A DNA stretch of 64,000 nucleotides from Qipengyuania gaetbuli (GCF_020171365.1 NZ_JAIUZO010000002.1:1302001-1366000), one strand, 5' to 3'; counted from the stretch's first letter, positions 42,995-52,124 are shown. Translations and numbers: made by a program. The notes: generated by a model from the letters alone, not told the origin.

Positions 42995-43384
42995 TCAGTT
43001 GGCGACGGAAAGCTCCGGCTGCTTGGCCTGCTGCGCGGGGGCAGCGGCCTTCACCGACTTGTCGCGGTGGGCGAAACGCCCTTCGACCTGCGCGCCCTGT
43101 TCGATGGTCAGCGCGTCGTAATAGACGTCGCCGGTAATCTTCGCGCTCTTCAGGATGACCAGTTCGCGCGCCGTGATCGAACCGTTGACCGTGCCGGCCA
43201 GGCGGGCGGTTTCCGCCTTCACGCCGCCGGTGATCGTGCTGGTTTCGCCCTGCACCAGGCTGGAGCAGGCGATGTCGCCTTCCACGCTGCCGTCGATATG
43301 CAGGTCGGCCGAAGCCTTGATGTCGCCCTTGATAGCGAGATCGGAACCGAGAACGGAGAAGGTCGAATTGCTCTTGCTGGCCAT
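42995..43384 (-). CDS. Bactofilin (polymer-forming cytoskeletal protein)
   Basis: Bactofilins polymerise into filaments that recruit envelope enzymes. The 129-residue protein consists of a bactofilin domain (about 8-108) made of short beta-helix repeats such as ADLHIDGSVEGDI, STITGGVKAETARLAGTVNGSI and LVILKSAKITGDVYYDALTIEQGAQVEGRF, with a flexible tail. It lies 20 bp downstream of an M23 peptidase gene, a coupling seen in other species where the two shape the cell. Confidence 0.93.
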   Translation of the reverse strand: MASKSNSTFSVLGSDLAIKGDIKASADLHIDGSVEGDIACSSLVQGETSTITGGVKAETARLAGTVNGSITARELVILKSAKITGDVYYDALTIEQGAQVEGRFAHRDKSVKAAAPAQQAKQPELSVAN

Positions 43385-43403
43385 GGGAATGCTGCGTCCG
43401 GAA

Positions 43404-44621
43404 TTAGTGGGCGTCGGCGAGCTCAGGGGCTCGGCGGATTTCTTCGAGAACATGGGGGGCGGTCTCCAGGAAAGTACGCGGGTTGACCGCGCGATTGTTG
43501 ATCCGGACCTCGAAGTGGAGGTGCGGACCGGTCGAGCGACCCGTGCTGCCGATGGCACCGATGGTCTGGCCCGGCAAGACCTGCTGTCCAACCTTGGCAT
43601 TGAACTTCGACATGTGCGCATAGCGCGTCATCAGGCCGTTGCCATGGGCGATTTCGACCGTGTTGCCGTAGCCGCCCTTGCGGCCGACGAAGGTGACGCG
43701 GCCCTTGGCGGCGGCGTAGATCGGGGTGCCGGTGGCGCCCTTGAAGTCGAGGCCGCTGTGCATTGCGGCACGGCCGTTGAAAGGGTCGCGGCGATAGCCG
43801 AAGCCCGACGAGATCAGGTCCTTGCGAGCCGGGGCGAACTGCGGGACGCCTTCGAGCGCCTGCTCGAGCGCGGCCATGCGCGCCATCGACAGGCCGAGGC
43901 GTTCGAAGCGCGGATCGATCGAGCCGTCGGCATCGGTAGCGAGCCCTTCGAGCGGACCACCCATCGCCTGGTTGCGGCTGGAACGGATCACCTGGGCGGG
44001 ATTGAGCTGGAGCTGCTTGAGCGCATCGGCGGCACGCTGGGCGCGCCAGTCGGCATAGCGGGTGAGGCCTTCGACCACGGCAAGCTGGCGGGCTTCGATG
44101 CGGGCGAGTTCCGCAGCCTGCGGAAATGCGGCGCTGACCTTCTCGACCGTGGCGGCGGCTTCGCCGGAGCTGTCGGAAACGGTAGTCTCGACCTTCATTT
44201 CCTCGGGCAGCAGCTCGGCCACGCCCTCGATGAATTCCATCCGGCGGTCGAGGTCGGCGCTGACTTCCTCGAGATTGTCGCCATAGGCGGCGAGGCGTTC
44301 TTCCGAGGTCGCGACCTTGGCTTCGCGGTCGAGCAGCGAGAGGCGGTCCGAAGCGGCGCGGTACTGCGCCCAGCCGGCGACCGCCATCGACACCGCCCAC
44401 ACGAACAGCACCGCCACGGCGATTGCCGCAGCGGTCATCTGCACACGCGAGGAGATGGTGATGAAGCGGACCTGGCCTTCGGAGCGCATGAAGAACTCGC
44501 GATCCGGGAACCAGCTCTTGATACGGGCGATGCGACCGCCCTGTGCGATGTTGTTATCCAAAACGACCCGTCCCTTGGTCTTTGACCCTTGGGTGGGATC
44601 GCTAACAACAGTTCCCGGCAA
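43404..44621 (-). CDS. M23 family metallopeptidase (LmdC/LytM-like), partner of bactofilin
   Basis: The 405-residue inner-membrane protein has one transmembrane helix at about 64-86, a periplasmic coiled-coil stretch (about 90-200) and a LytM endopeptidase domain with intact zinc ligands HSGLDF (about 288) and HLHFEVRINN (about 367). It is first in the operon with the bactofilin. In Hyphomonas a bactofilin binds such a peptidase (LmdC) through its cytoplasmic tail; here a 60-residue basic cytoplasmic tail is present. Confidence 0.92.
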   Translation of the reverse strand: MPGTVVSDPTQGSKTKGRVVLDNNIAQGGRIARIKSWFPDREFFMRSEGQVRFITISSRVQMTAAAIAVAVLFVWAVSMAVAGWAQYRAASDRLSLLDREAKVATSEERLAAYGDNLEEVSADLDRRMEFIEGVAELLPEEMKVETTVSDSSGEAAATVEKVSAAFPQAAELARIEARQLAVVEGLTRYADWRAQRAADALKQLQLNPAQVIRSSRNQAMGGPLEGLATDADGSIDPRFERLGLSMARMAALEQALEGVPQFAPARKDLISSGFGYRRDPFNGRAAMHSGLDFKGATGTPIYAAAKGRVTFVGRKGGYGNTVEIAHGNGLMTRYAHMSKFNAKVGQQVLPGQTIGAIGSTGRSTGPHLHFEVRINNRAVNPRTFLETAPHVLEEIRRAPELADAH

Positions 44622-44804
44622 AGGCGAATCCTGACCCCGCCGAATCCACGAGTCGAAGAGTAAGCGGGACGAGTCGTTTCATCTGCGCGAAATTTCCGAA
44701 CTTTTCCGGGAACCATTCCCTAAGTCGTTGTTTACCATGCGCCCACCGATTCGGCCCGATTCCGTCCCAATGACAAGGGTTTATGCGCCTGCTAGGGCAG
44801 ATTC

Positions 44805-45476
44805 ATGAGCGGCTCGGGAACAGCGCGGCGAATCGGTCTGCTGGGTGGCAGTTTCAACCCGGCCCATGGCGGGCACCGGCGGATCTCGCTGTTCGCGCTC
44901 GAAGCGCTCGACCTCGACGAGGTCTGGTGGCTGGTTTCGCCGGGTAACCCCTTGAAACCCAAGGCAGGCATGGCCCCGCTCGCCGCACGGCTCGCCTCTG
45001 CGGCGCAGCAAGCCCGCCGCGCCCCGATCCGCGCCACCGCGATCGAGCGCGAGCTGGGCACGCGCTTCACGGTGGACACGCTGGGTGCGATCCAGCGGCG
45101 CTATCCAAAATTCGAATTCGTCTGGCTGATGGGGTCGGACAATCTCGCCCAGTTCCACCAGTGGCGCGACTGGCGGGGAATAGCGCGCAGGATGCCGATT
45201 GCGGTGATCGCGCGGCCCGGCTATGATGCGGATGCTGTCGCGAGCCCCGCGATGGCCTGGCTGAGGCGCTACCGCGTCCCTCTCGCCAGCTTTGCAAATG
45301 GGGGCGAATGGAGCGCACCGGCACTGGTGACATTGCGTTTCGATCCCGACCCGCGTTCGGCAACGGCCATCCGCCGCGCCGACCCCGACTGGGCATCGCA
45401 CCACGCCGGTTTTTCCCCGCGAGACCAGGTGACACACCGCCTCATTCCTCACGAGGAGGAAACGACTGCGCCATGA
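44805..45476 (+). CDS. nadD: Nicotinate-nucleotide adenylyltransferase
   Basis: It converts nicotinate mononucleotide to deamido-NAD in NAD synthesis. The 223-residue protein has the GGSFNPAHGGH nucleotidyl-transferase motif at residues 15-25, the WLMGSDNL segment and a C-terminal SATAIR (ISSTxIR-like) motif. It starts the nadD-rsfS-rlmH group, the conserved order in alphaproteobacteria. A 183 bp divergent spacer separates it from the M23 peptidase gene. Confidence 0.93.
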   Translation: MSGSGTARRIGLLGGSFNPAHGGHRRISLFALEALDLDEVWWLVSPGNPLKPKAGMAPLAARLASAAQQARRAPIRATAIERELGTRFTVDTLGAIQRRYPKFEFVWLMGSDNLAQFHQWRDWRGIARRMPIAVIARPGYDADAVASPAMAWLRRYRVPLASFANGGEWSAPALVTLRFDPDPRSATAIRRADPDWASHHAGFSPRDQVTHRLIPHEEETTAP

Positions 45477-45533
45477 TGCGCGTTGTCCTTTCCATGGCCT
45501 CAGCCCCTGCATCTTGGAGTACAGTGCACGCCT

Positions 45534-45950
45534 ATGACACAGGCGCATACCGACCCGGCGCGTACCGGGACCGACACGGCGAAGGTCGTCCGCATGGCTG
45601 ATGCCGGCGACGCCCTGCTTTCGCTCGTGCTCAAGCAGCTCGACGACGACCAGGCCCAGGAGGTCGTGACCATCGACCTCGAGGGGAAGACCTCGATTGC
45701 CGATCATATGGTGATCGCATCGGGCCGTTCGACCCGCCAGGTGGCCTCGATGGCGCAGAAGCTGGCTGAAGAGATCAAGAAAAACGGCTTCGGCCCGGTG
45801 AAGCTCGAAGGGCTTCCGGCCGCGGACTGGGTCCTGATCGATGCCGGCGATGTCGTGGTGCATCTCTTCCGCCCCGAAGTCCGCAGCTTCTACAATCTGG
45901 AGCGCATGTGGGCCTTCGGTGACGCGCCGCCAGTAGCCGGTACGGCGTAA
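45534..45950 (+). CDS. rsfS: Ribosome silencing factor RsfS
   Basis: RsfS binds the 50S protein L14 and blocks subunit joining under starvation. The 138-residue protein has LVLKQLDDDQAQEVVTIDLEGKTSIADHMVIASGRSTRQVA and DWVLIDAGDVVVHLFRPEVRSFYNLERMW, all hallmark segments. The start is uncertain: ATG 45534 is used here; ATG 45594 would give a 118-residue form closer to the minimal domain. Confidence 0.93.
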   Translation: MTQAHTDPARTGTDTAKVVRMADAGDALLSLVLKQLDDDQAQEVVTIDLEGKTSIADHMVIASGRSTRQVASMAQKLAEEIKKNGFGPVKLEGLPAADWVLIDAGDVVVHLFRPEVRSFYNLERMWAFGDAPPVAGTA

Positions 45951-46059
45951 CCGTCTTGCGCTCGCGCCTCCGCGCGAGCGTCCTCGGTGCCATTCCTCCG
46001 CTTCGCTGCGGGCACCTGCGGGCGGGCAGTCGCCCTTTGACTGCCGTGACTCCACGCAG

Positions 46060-46503
46060 GTGAAACCACGGGTTCGCGCTTTGCTGCTCCACGTCATCGC
46101 TCGCGGAAAGATCGCCCGCTCGCCCGAGGCGGAGCTGGTTGCGCGCTATGAGAAGCGGCTGACGTGGCCGGTGAAATTCACCGAGCTGCCCGATACGGGC
46201 GGGCGCATTCCCGATCCCCAGGCCCCGTGCAAGACCGTCCTGCTCGACGAGCGGGGCAGGGACCTTCCGTCCGAAGAACTGGCCGCGATTCTCGAACGCT
46301 GGCGCGACGACGGGATGCGCGAATGCCGTTTCGTGCTGGGCGCGGCGGACGGGCATTCGGAAGAGGAACGGCGCGAGGCGGACCTGCTGCTCGCTTTCGG
46401 CAAGGCGACCTGGCCGCACCTGCTCGCCCGCGCCATGCTGGCCGAACAACTCTACCGTGCGACGACGATCATCGCCGGACACCCCTATCATCGCAGCGGC
46501 TGA
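46060..46503 (+). CDS. rlmH: 23S rRNA (pseudouridine1915-N3)-methyltransferase RlmH
   Basis: This SPOUT methyltransferase modifies helix 69 of 23S rRNA. The 147-residue protein has RSPEAELVARYEKR, LLDERGRDLPSEELA, FVLGAADGH and the C-terminal RAMLAEQLYRATTIIAGHPYHR knot region. The GTG start at 46060 places a short extension before the usual LLHVIARGKI start; a TTG at 46081 is an alternative. A 109 bp gap separates it from rsfS. Confidence 0.94.
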   Translation: MKPRVRALLLHVIARGKIARSPEAELVARYEKRLTWPVKFTELPDTGGRIPDPQAPCKTVLLDERGRDLPSEELAAILERWRDDGMRECRFVLGAADGHSEEERREADLLLAFGKATWPHLLARAMLAEQLYRATTIIAGHPYHRSG

Positions 46504-46521
46504 TGCTGCAGGAGTGACGCC

Positions 46522-47745
46522 ATGATCCGTGTCGCCCTCCCGCTTATGGCCGCATCGCTGGCGCTCGCTGTCGCGCTGCCCGGCATCGCCATGCCGGGAA
46601 GTGGCGACGCGGCGCGCTTCGCCGATGCCGCCGATGCGCGCGAGGCGCTGGAAGCCGCCCGCCAGCAGCAGCGCAATGCCCGCGCCCGCGCCGAGCGGCT
46701 GGAGCGCCAGTCGGTCCGCTCGGAAGCCACGGCCGACAAGGCGCAGGCCGAAGCCGCCGCGCTGGCCGCGCGCGTCCAGCAGTCCGAAGCGGCGATCACC
46801 GCCGCCGAGGCAGAGCTCGCGCTGGTGGAAGGCCAGCGGCTCGCACTCGACCGCCAGCTGGCCCGCAAGCGCGAACCGCTGATGCGCCTTACCGCGGCGC
46901 TCCAGACCATGTCGCGCCGTCCGCTGGCGCTGGCAGCCTTGCAGCCCGGTTCGCTGGAAGACGTCGTCCACACCCGCGCAGCGCTGGCGTCTGCCATGCC
47001 GGTGGTGAGGGAACGGACCCGCGCGCTGCGGAGCGATCTCGACCGGGCCCGCGCGCTTGAGAAAAGCCGCGCCGACACGCTCGGTAGCCTCCGTTCGGCG
47101 CAGGAGAGCCTGACGTCACGCCGCAAGGAACTCGTGGCGCTGGCGGAGAAGGAGCGCGTGCTGGCCCGCCGTGCCGCTGGCGGCGCATCACGCGAGGCGG
47201 AACGCGCGCTGGTCCTTTCGGAAGAAGCGCGCGATCTTGACGCGCTGGTCGGCGAGCTCGAACTGGCCGGCGCCCTGCGCGTGCGCCTCGCGGCGTTGCC
47301 CGGCCCTGTCCTGCGCCCCGAAGAGGGCAAGGCCGCCGCGCCGCAGCCTGTCGCCGTGCCCAGTCCCGATTCGACCGAAGCGCCCTCGCGCTACCTCTTG
47401 CCGGTGGCAGGCCGCGTGGTGGCAGGCTTCGGCGAGGCGAGCGTTGCCGGCTCGCGCACCTCGGGTATCGCCATCGCCCCGCGTCCGCGCGCGCAGATCG
47501 TGTCGCCGGGCGCCGGGCGCGTCGCCTTTGCCGGGCCCTACCGCGGGTTTGGTTCGATCGTGATCGTCGAGCACGGCAATTGCTGGACCAGCCTCGTCAC
47601 CGGCCTCGGCAATGTGGCGGTCGAGGTGGGCCAGAACGTCACGGCCGGTTCGCCGCTGGGGCAGGCCCCGCTGCGCAGGCCCGAAATCGCGCTCGAATTG
47701 CGGCGCGAGGGAGAGCCGGTCAATCCGCTCGACCACCTGCGCTAG
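46522..47745 (+). CDS. EnvC-like murein hydrolase activator with degenerate M23 domain
   Basis: The 407-residue protein has a signal peptide, a long coiled-coil segment rich in alanine, arginine and glutamate (about 30-245), and a C-terminal LytM-like domain (about 290-405). The zinc ligands are missing: the HxxxD position reads TSGIAI and HxH reads EIALEL. It should therefore activate amidases rather than cleave peptidoglycan, as EnvC does. It lies just upstream of ctpA, as often seen. Confidence 0.92.
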   Translation: MIRVALPLMAASLALAVALPGIAMPGSGDAARFADAADAREALEAARQQQRNARARAERLERQSVRSEATADKAQAEAAALAARVQQSEAAITAAEAELALVEGQRLALDRQLARKREPLMRLTAALQTMSRRPLALAALQPGSLEDVVHTRAALASAMPVVRERTRALRSDLDRARALEKSRADTLGSLRSAQESLTSRRKELVALAEKERVLARRAAGGASREAERALVLSEEARDLDALVGELELAGALRVRLAALPGPVLRPEEGKAAAPQPVAVPSPDSTEAPSRYLLPVAGRVVAGFGEASVAGSRTSGIAIAPRPRAQIVSPGAGRVAFAGPYRGFGSIVIVEHGNCWTSLVTGLGNVAVEVGQNVTAGSPLGQAPLRRPEIALELRREGEPVNPLDHLR

Positions 47746-47848
47746 ACCGTCGGTCGAAAACCGTGCCTTGCAGGGACACAAATCGGCTCATCTTTCATTC
47801 ACGCCCCGCGCGCTATAGAATGGTCGCAGCTTGCAAGGATTTGGTTTG

Positions 47849-49189
47849 ATGAAGATTGCCGAACTGGCCCGTTCCGCCGCCCTCGTGACCGCCGTCGCGC
47901 TCATTCCCGCGACGACCGCCGGTCTCGCGCAGGTCGATGGCAAGGCAGGCCCCGAATTCGGCAAGCTGTTCGCAGTCTACCAGCGCATCAAGGCAAGCTA
48001 TGTCGAGCCGGTGTCCGACGACGTGCTGATCAACGGCGCGATCGACGGCATGCTCGCCGCGCTCGACCCGCATTCGGCCTATCTCGACGGTTCCGATCTC
48101 CAGCGGCTGGAGACGATGATCGACGGCAATTATTCCGGTCTCGGCCTGTCGGTCGTGAGCGAGGATGGTGCGGTCAAGGTCATCTCGCCCTTCCGCGGTA
48201 GCCCGGCCGACCAGATGGGTGTGAAGGCGGGCGACTACATCACCCACCTCGACGGGGAACTGATCTACGGCCTCGAACTCGACGAGGCAGTGGCGCGCAT
48301 GCGCGGCAAGGCCGGCACCGCGATCAAGCTCACCATCTTCCGTCCGGGCCGCGAAGAGCCGTTCGACGTAAGCGTGACGCGCGGTGTGATCGAACTCGAA
48401 CCGGTCACCTGGGAACTGGCAGACGGCCGGATCGGCCACATCATGGTCAACGAATTCTCGCGCGACGTCGGCGCCGACGTCTACGGCGCGTGGAAGGATT
48501 TGCAGAAGCAGGCCGCCGGCCGCCTCAACGGCCTCGTGCTCGACTTGCGCTCCAATCCCGGCGGCTCGCTCGACGAAGCGGTGGCGCTGTCCGACCTGTT
48601 CCTCTCGCAGGGCCAGATCGTCTCGCAGCGCGGCCGTGCCCGCGGCGAATCGATCAGCTATGACGCGGAAACCGTGTTCCGCGGCGATATCGCGGAAGGC
48701 ATCCCGATCGTGGTGCTGATCGACGCAGGCTCGGCCTCGGCCAGCGAAATCGTCGCCGGCGCGCTGCAGGACCATCGCCGCGCGGTGGTCATGGGCGAAC
48801 GCAGCTTCGGCAAGGGCAGCGTCCAGTCGCTGCTCCCGCTCGGCCGCGAAGCCGCGCTCAAGCTGACGACGGCGCGCTATTACACGCCCAAGGGCCATTC
48901 GGTGCAGGAAGGCGGCATCAAGCCCGACATCACGGTGCCCCAGCTGTCCGACCCCGACCTTGCCAAGCGCAACAAGTTCATCATGCGCGAAAGCGATTTG
49001 CGCGGTCACCTGATCAACGAACTCGGCCTCAAGGACGAGGATCTCGAAAGCGACAAGCGCGCCGATCCGCGTTTCCAGCAAACCGCTGCCGAGCTCGAAG
49101 AGCAGGGCATCAAGGACTTCCAGCTGCACTATGCGCTGCAGACGCTGCGTCGGACCTCGCCGAGCTCGGTTGCCGTGCGCAACAAGTAG
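47849..49189 (+). CDS. ctpA: S41 family C-terminal processing peptidase
   Basis: This periplasmic serine protease removes C-termini of envelope proteins. The 446-residue protein has a signal peptide, a PDZ domain (about 85-165; YSGLGLSVVSEDGAVKVISPF) and the S41 domain with LDLRSNPGG, the nucleophile in DAGSASASE (about 297) and the lysine in SFGKGSVQ (about 323). ATG 47849 has AAGGA about ten bases before it; a TTG 18 bases upstream is an alternative. The gene follows envC. Confidence 0.94.
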   Translation: MKIAELARSAALVTAVALIPATTAGLAQVDGKAGPEFGKLFAVYQRIKASYVEPVSDDVLINGAIDGMLAALDPHSAYLDGSDLQRLETMIDGNYSGLGLSVVSEDGAVKVISPFRGSPADQMGVKAGDYITHLDGELIYGLELDEAVARMRGKAGTAIKLTIFRPGREEPFDVSVTRGVIELEPVTWELADGRIGHIMVNEFSRDVGADVYGAWKDLQKQAAGRLNGLVLDLRSNPGGSLDEAVALSDLFLSQGQIVSQRGRARGESISYDAETVFRGDIAEGIPIVVLIDAGSASASEIVAGALQDHRRAVVMGERSFGKGSVQSLLPLGREAALKLTTARYYTPKGHSVQEGGIKPDITVPQLSDPDLAKRNKFIMRESDLRGHLINELGLKDEDLESDKRADPRFQQTAAELEEQGIKDFQLHYALQTLRRTSPSSVAVRNK

Positions 49190-49207
49190 GGCTAGCAACC
49201 GCCCGGT

Positions 49208-49687
49208 ATGACCGACACGTCCCCGACGCAGCTGGCCCAGCGGCTGGCGCTGGCGATCCCCGCAGCCCTGCTGGCAGGCGCCTATATCTCGCAATACGGC
49301 TTCGGCCTGTTCCCGTGCGAAATGTGCTGGTGGCAGCGCTGGCCGCATTTCGCCGCGCTCGCGCTGGCGCTGGTGTCCTTTGTTGCCCCGCCGAAGAAGC
49401 TCTGGATTGCGCTGGCGGCAGGCGGCATCCTGACCTCAGGCGCCATCGGCTTCTTCCATGCCGGCGTCGAATACGGCTGGTGGGAAGGGGTGACCTCCTG
49501 CGCGGCGATCCCGCTGCCGGATTCGGGCGAAAGCGCGCTCGATGCGATCATGAATACGCCGATGGTCCGCTGCGACGAGGCAGCGTGGACGCTGCTGGGC
49601 GTTAGCCTTGCAGGTTTCAACTTCCTCTTCTCGGTACTGGGCGGGCTGTTCATCTTCCGCCTGCTGGCAAAGGAAAAGGCGGCATGA
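49208..49687 (+). CDS. Disulfide bond formation protein B family
   Basis: DsbB-family proteins reoxidise DsbA by passing electrons to quinone. The 159-residue protein has four predicted membrane helices, the first cysteine pair CEMC at 37-40 followed by WWQRWPH, and a second pair formed by Cys in VTSCAAIP and VRCDEAAW in the periplasmic loop. It overlaps the coq7 start by 4 bp; a link between disulfide and quinone metabolism is plausible but inferred. Confidence 0.92.
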   Translation: MTDTSPTQLAQRLALAIPAALLAGAYISQYGFGLFPCEMCWWQRWPHFAALALALVSFVAPPKKLWIALAAGGILTSGAIGFFHAGVEYGWWEGVTSCAAIPLPDSGESALDAIMNTPMVRCDEAAWTLLGVSLAGFNFLFSVLGGLFIFRLLAKEKAA

Positions 49688-50211
49688 GCAAGACACCCGA
49701 CCACATCGCCCGGATGATCCGCGTAGACCAGGCGGGTGAATTCGGCGCCACCCGCATCTATGCCGGCCAGCTTGCCGTGATGGGCGACCGCGGCCCGCAC
49801 TCGGCGGAAATCGCCGGCATGGCCGAACAGGAAGCCGATCACCGCGCGAAATTCGATGCGTTGATGGCACGCCGCGGCGTGCGCCCGACCGCGCTCCAGC
49901 CGTTCTGGGACCGCGCCGGTTTCGCGCTCGGCGCCGTGACCGCGCTGATCGGTCCGGAAGCGGCAATGGCCTGCACGGCCGCCGTCGAGACGGAAATCGA
50001 CAAGCATTATTCCGACCAGCTCGACCAGCTCGCCGAGACCAACGAGGATCCCGAACTCGCCGCGATGATCGAGGAATTCCGCGAGGACGAGCGCGAGCAT
50101 CGCGATGCCGCCCTGGCAGCAGGGGCAGAGCGTGCGCCCGCCTATCCGGTGCTCTCGGGCCTCATCCGGATGGGTTGCCGCGCGGCGATCCGGATTTCGG
50201 AACGGATCTGA
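49684..50211 (+). CDS. coq7: Demethoxyubiquinone hydroxylase family protein (Coq7)
   Basis: It hydroxylates demethoxyubiquinone in ubiquinone synthesis. The 175-residue protein shows the six diiron ligands in a Coq7 pattern: Glu in DQAGEFGA, ExxH in EQEADH, Glu in AVETEIDKHY and ExxH in DEREHRD. Length is standard. It is coupled to the dsbB-like gene by an ATGA overlap and followed by a short GC hairpin. Confidence 0.95.
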   Translation: MSKTPDHIARMIRVDQAGEFGATRIYAGQLAVMGDRGPHSAEIAGMAEQEADHRAKFDALMARRGVRPTALQPFWDRAGFALGAVTALIGPEAAMACTAAVETEIDKHYSDQLDQLAETNEDPELAAMIEEFREDEREHRDAALAAGAERAPAYPVLSGLIRMGCRAAIRISERI

Positions 50212-50217
50212 CGCTGT

Positions 50218-50243
50218 GCGGGCCCGCTGGTGGCCCGCTTCAT
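50218..50243 (+). terminator. Candidate terminator after coq7
   Basis: A 7 bp GC stem (GCGGGCC with GGCCCGC) closes a 7-base loop 6 bp after the coq7 stop and is followed by TTCATT. The T-run is weak. Confidence 0.5.
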
Positions 50244-50299
50244 TGACTATTCACGCGAAGGCGCGCCTAATCGCGCCATCCGCATTCCACGAGGTTCCC

Positions 50300-50884
50300 A
50301 TGTCGAAGCCCCTTTTCGCCCTTGCCGCCACCGCAGCCGCATTCGCCGCGACGCCCGTCGCCGCGCAGCAGCCGGTCGACACCGGTGACGAGCGCTACAA
50401 CATGGTCGTGGTCTATGGCGACGATGCCTGCCCGCCCAGCGAAGGCGACACGATCATCGTCTGCGCACGCAAGGCGGAAGCGGAACGCTACCGCATCCCC
50501 GAGGCGCTGCGCACTTCGGGCAGCCCGGCGAACGAAAGCTGGGCCTCGCGCGTGGAAAGCCTCGAGATGGTCGGCGCGTCGGGCATCATGTCCTGCACCC
50601 CGACCGGCCCGGCAAACTTCACCGGTTGTACCGAGCAATTCATCAACCAGGCCTATGCCGAAAAGCGCGAAGGCAGCGATGTGCGCTTCTCGCAGATCAT
50701 CGCCGAACAGCGCGAGGAACGCCTCTCGACCATCGACGCCGATGCCGAGCGCACCCAGCGCGATGTCGAGATGATCGAGCGCGAATACATGGAGCGCCTC
50801 GCCCGCGAACGCGGCGAGCCGCTGCCGGGCGACGAGCCTGCCCCGACCACCGAGCCGACCGTGGTTGCCGACCAGCCCGAATAA
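50300..50884 (+). CDS. Secreted protein of unknown function
   Basis: The 194-residue protein has a signal peptide (cleavage near PVAAQ, residue 23), a conserved-looking part GDDACPPSEGDTIIVCARK...ERYRIPEALR with paired cysteines, further cysteines in MSCTPTGPANFTGCTEQF, and a charged helical C-terminus with a proline-rich end. Four cysteines in the periplasm suggest two disulfides. The type recurs in sphingomonads, but I know no function. It stands between coq7 and wecB as a single gene. Confidence 0.75.
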   Translation: MSKPLFALAATAAAFAATPVAAQQPVDTGDERYNMVVVYGDDACPPSEGDTIIVCARKAEAERYRIPEALRTSGSPANESWASRVESLEMVGASGIMSCTPTGPANFTGCTEQFINQAYAEKREGSDVRFSQIIAEQREERLSTIDADAERTQRDVEMIEREYMERLARERGEPLPGDEPAPTTEPTVVADQPE

Positions 50885-50926
50885 GGTCTATGGCCTGTTA
50901 ACCGTTTCCGGTTACAGCGCAGCCTC

Positions 50927-52051
50927 ATGACTGCGCGTCCCAAGATCCTCACCGTTTTCGGCACCCGTCCCGAAGCGATCAAGCTGTTCCCGCTGGTCCA
51001 TGCGCTGGAAGCGGACGACCGCTTCGAAAGCCGGGTCTGCGTGTCCGCACAGCATCGCGGGATGCTCGACCAGGTGCTCTCGATTGCGGGGGTCGCGCCG
51101 GACCACGATCTCGACCTGATGACGCCGGGCCAATCGCTCGACCAACTGACGGCCCGCGCGCTGACCGGCGCCGGCAAGGTGCTGGACGAGGAACGGCCCG
51201 ACTGGGTGGTGGTGCAGGGCGATACGACCACGGTGATGGCGGGCGCGCTTGCCGCCTATTACCGCCAGATCCGCGTCTGCCATGTCGAGGCCGGCCTGCG
51301 CAGCGGCAATATCTACCATCCCTGGCCTGAAGAGGTGAACCGCCGAGTGGTGGGCACCTTCGCCGCGCTCCACTGCGCGCCGACCGAAACCAGCGCTGCG
51401 GCTTTGCTGAAGGAAAATGTCGATCCCGCCACCGTCCATGTGACCGGCAATACGGTGATCGATGCGCTCAAATGGGTGACGCGGCGGATCGAGGAACAGC
51501 CTGCGCTCGCCTCGGGCCTTGCGGGCCTGGAGGCACGCTTTGCGGGCAAGCGGATCATCGGCATGACCAGCCACCGTCGCGAGAATTTCGGCGACGGGAT
51601 GCAGAATATCGCCGATGCGGTTAAGCGTATTGCCGCTCGTGATGACGTTGCGGTTATTTTTCCGGTCCATCTGAACCCGAACGTGCGCGCCGTGATGAAC
51701 GAGCAGCTGGCCGGTCTCGACAATGTCGCGCTGATCGAGCCGCTCGACTATCCGCACTTCGCGCGCCTGCTCGACATCAGCACGCTGATGCTGACCGACA
51801 GCGGCGGCGTGCAGGAAGAAGCGCCCGCGCTGGGCAAGCCGGTGCTCGTCATGCGCGAGACAACCGAACGGCCCGAAGGCGTCGAGGCCGGCACCGCCAA
51901 GCTGGTCGGCACCGATGCCGATGCCATCGTGCGCGAGACCACCCGATTGCTCGACGATGCGGAGGCCTACGCCGCGATGGCGCGCGCGCACAATCCGTTC
52001 GGTGACGGGCAATCCGCGCAGCGCATCTGCGACCTGCTCGCCTCATCCTGA
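50927..52051 (+). CDS. wecB: UDP-N-acetylglucosamine 2-epimerase (non-hydrolysing)
   Basis: It interconverts UDP-GlcNAc and UDP-ManNAc. The 374-residue protein has FGTRPEAIKLFPLV at the start, VQGDTTTVMAG, HVEAGLRSGN, TSHRRENFG and LTDSGGVQEEAP, all diagnostic. It lies directly before wecC, so the pair provides UDP-ManNAcA for a surface polysaccharide. No glycosyltransferase or polymerase genes lie beside them. Confidence 0.96.
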   Translation: MTARPKILTVFGTRPEAIKLFPLVHALEADDRFESRVCVSAQHRGMLDQVLSIAGVAPDHDLDLMTPGQSLDQLTARALTGAGKVLDEERPDWVVVQGDTTTVMAGALAAYYRQIRVCHVEAGLRSGNIYHPWPEEVNRRVVGTFAALHCAPTETSAAALLKENVDPATVHVTGNTVIDALKWVTRRIEEQPALASGLAGLEARFAGKRIIGMTSHRRENFGDGMQNIADAVKRIAARDDVAVIFPVHLNPNVRAVMNEQLAGLDNVALIEPLDYPHFARLLDISTLMLTDSGGVQEEAPALGKPVLVMRETTERPEGVEAGTAKLVGTDADAIVRETTRLLDDAEAYAAMARAHNPFGDGQSAQRICDLLASS

Positions 52052-52124
52052 TTCACCATTACTGGTAAATTTACCTTCGCGCGCTAGGAATGCGGGCGAA
52101 CTTCTGACGGGACTTTTTCAAGAC

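Noticed and set aside
47813..49348. 511-codon open frame opposite ctpA
   Set aside because: Antisense to a well-supported S41 peptidase; no recognisable motifs.
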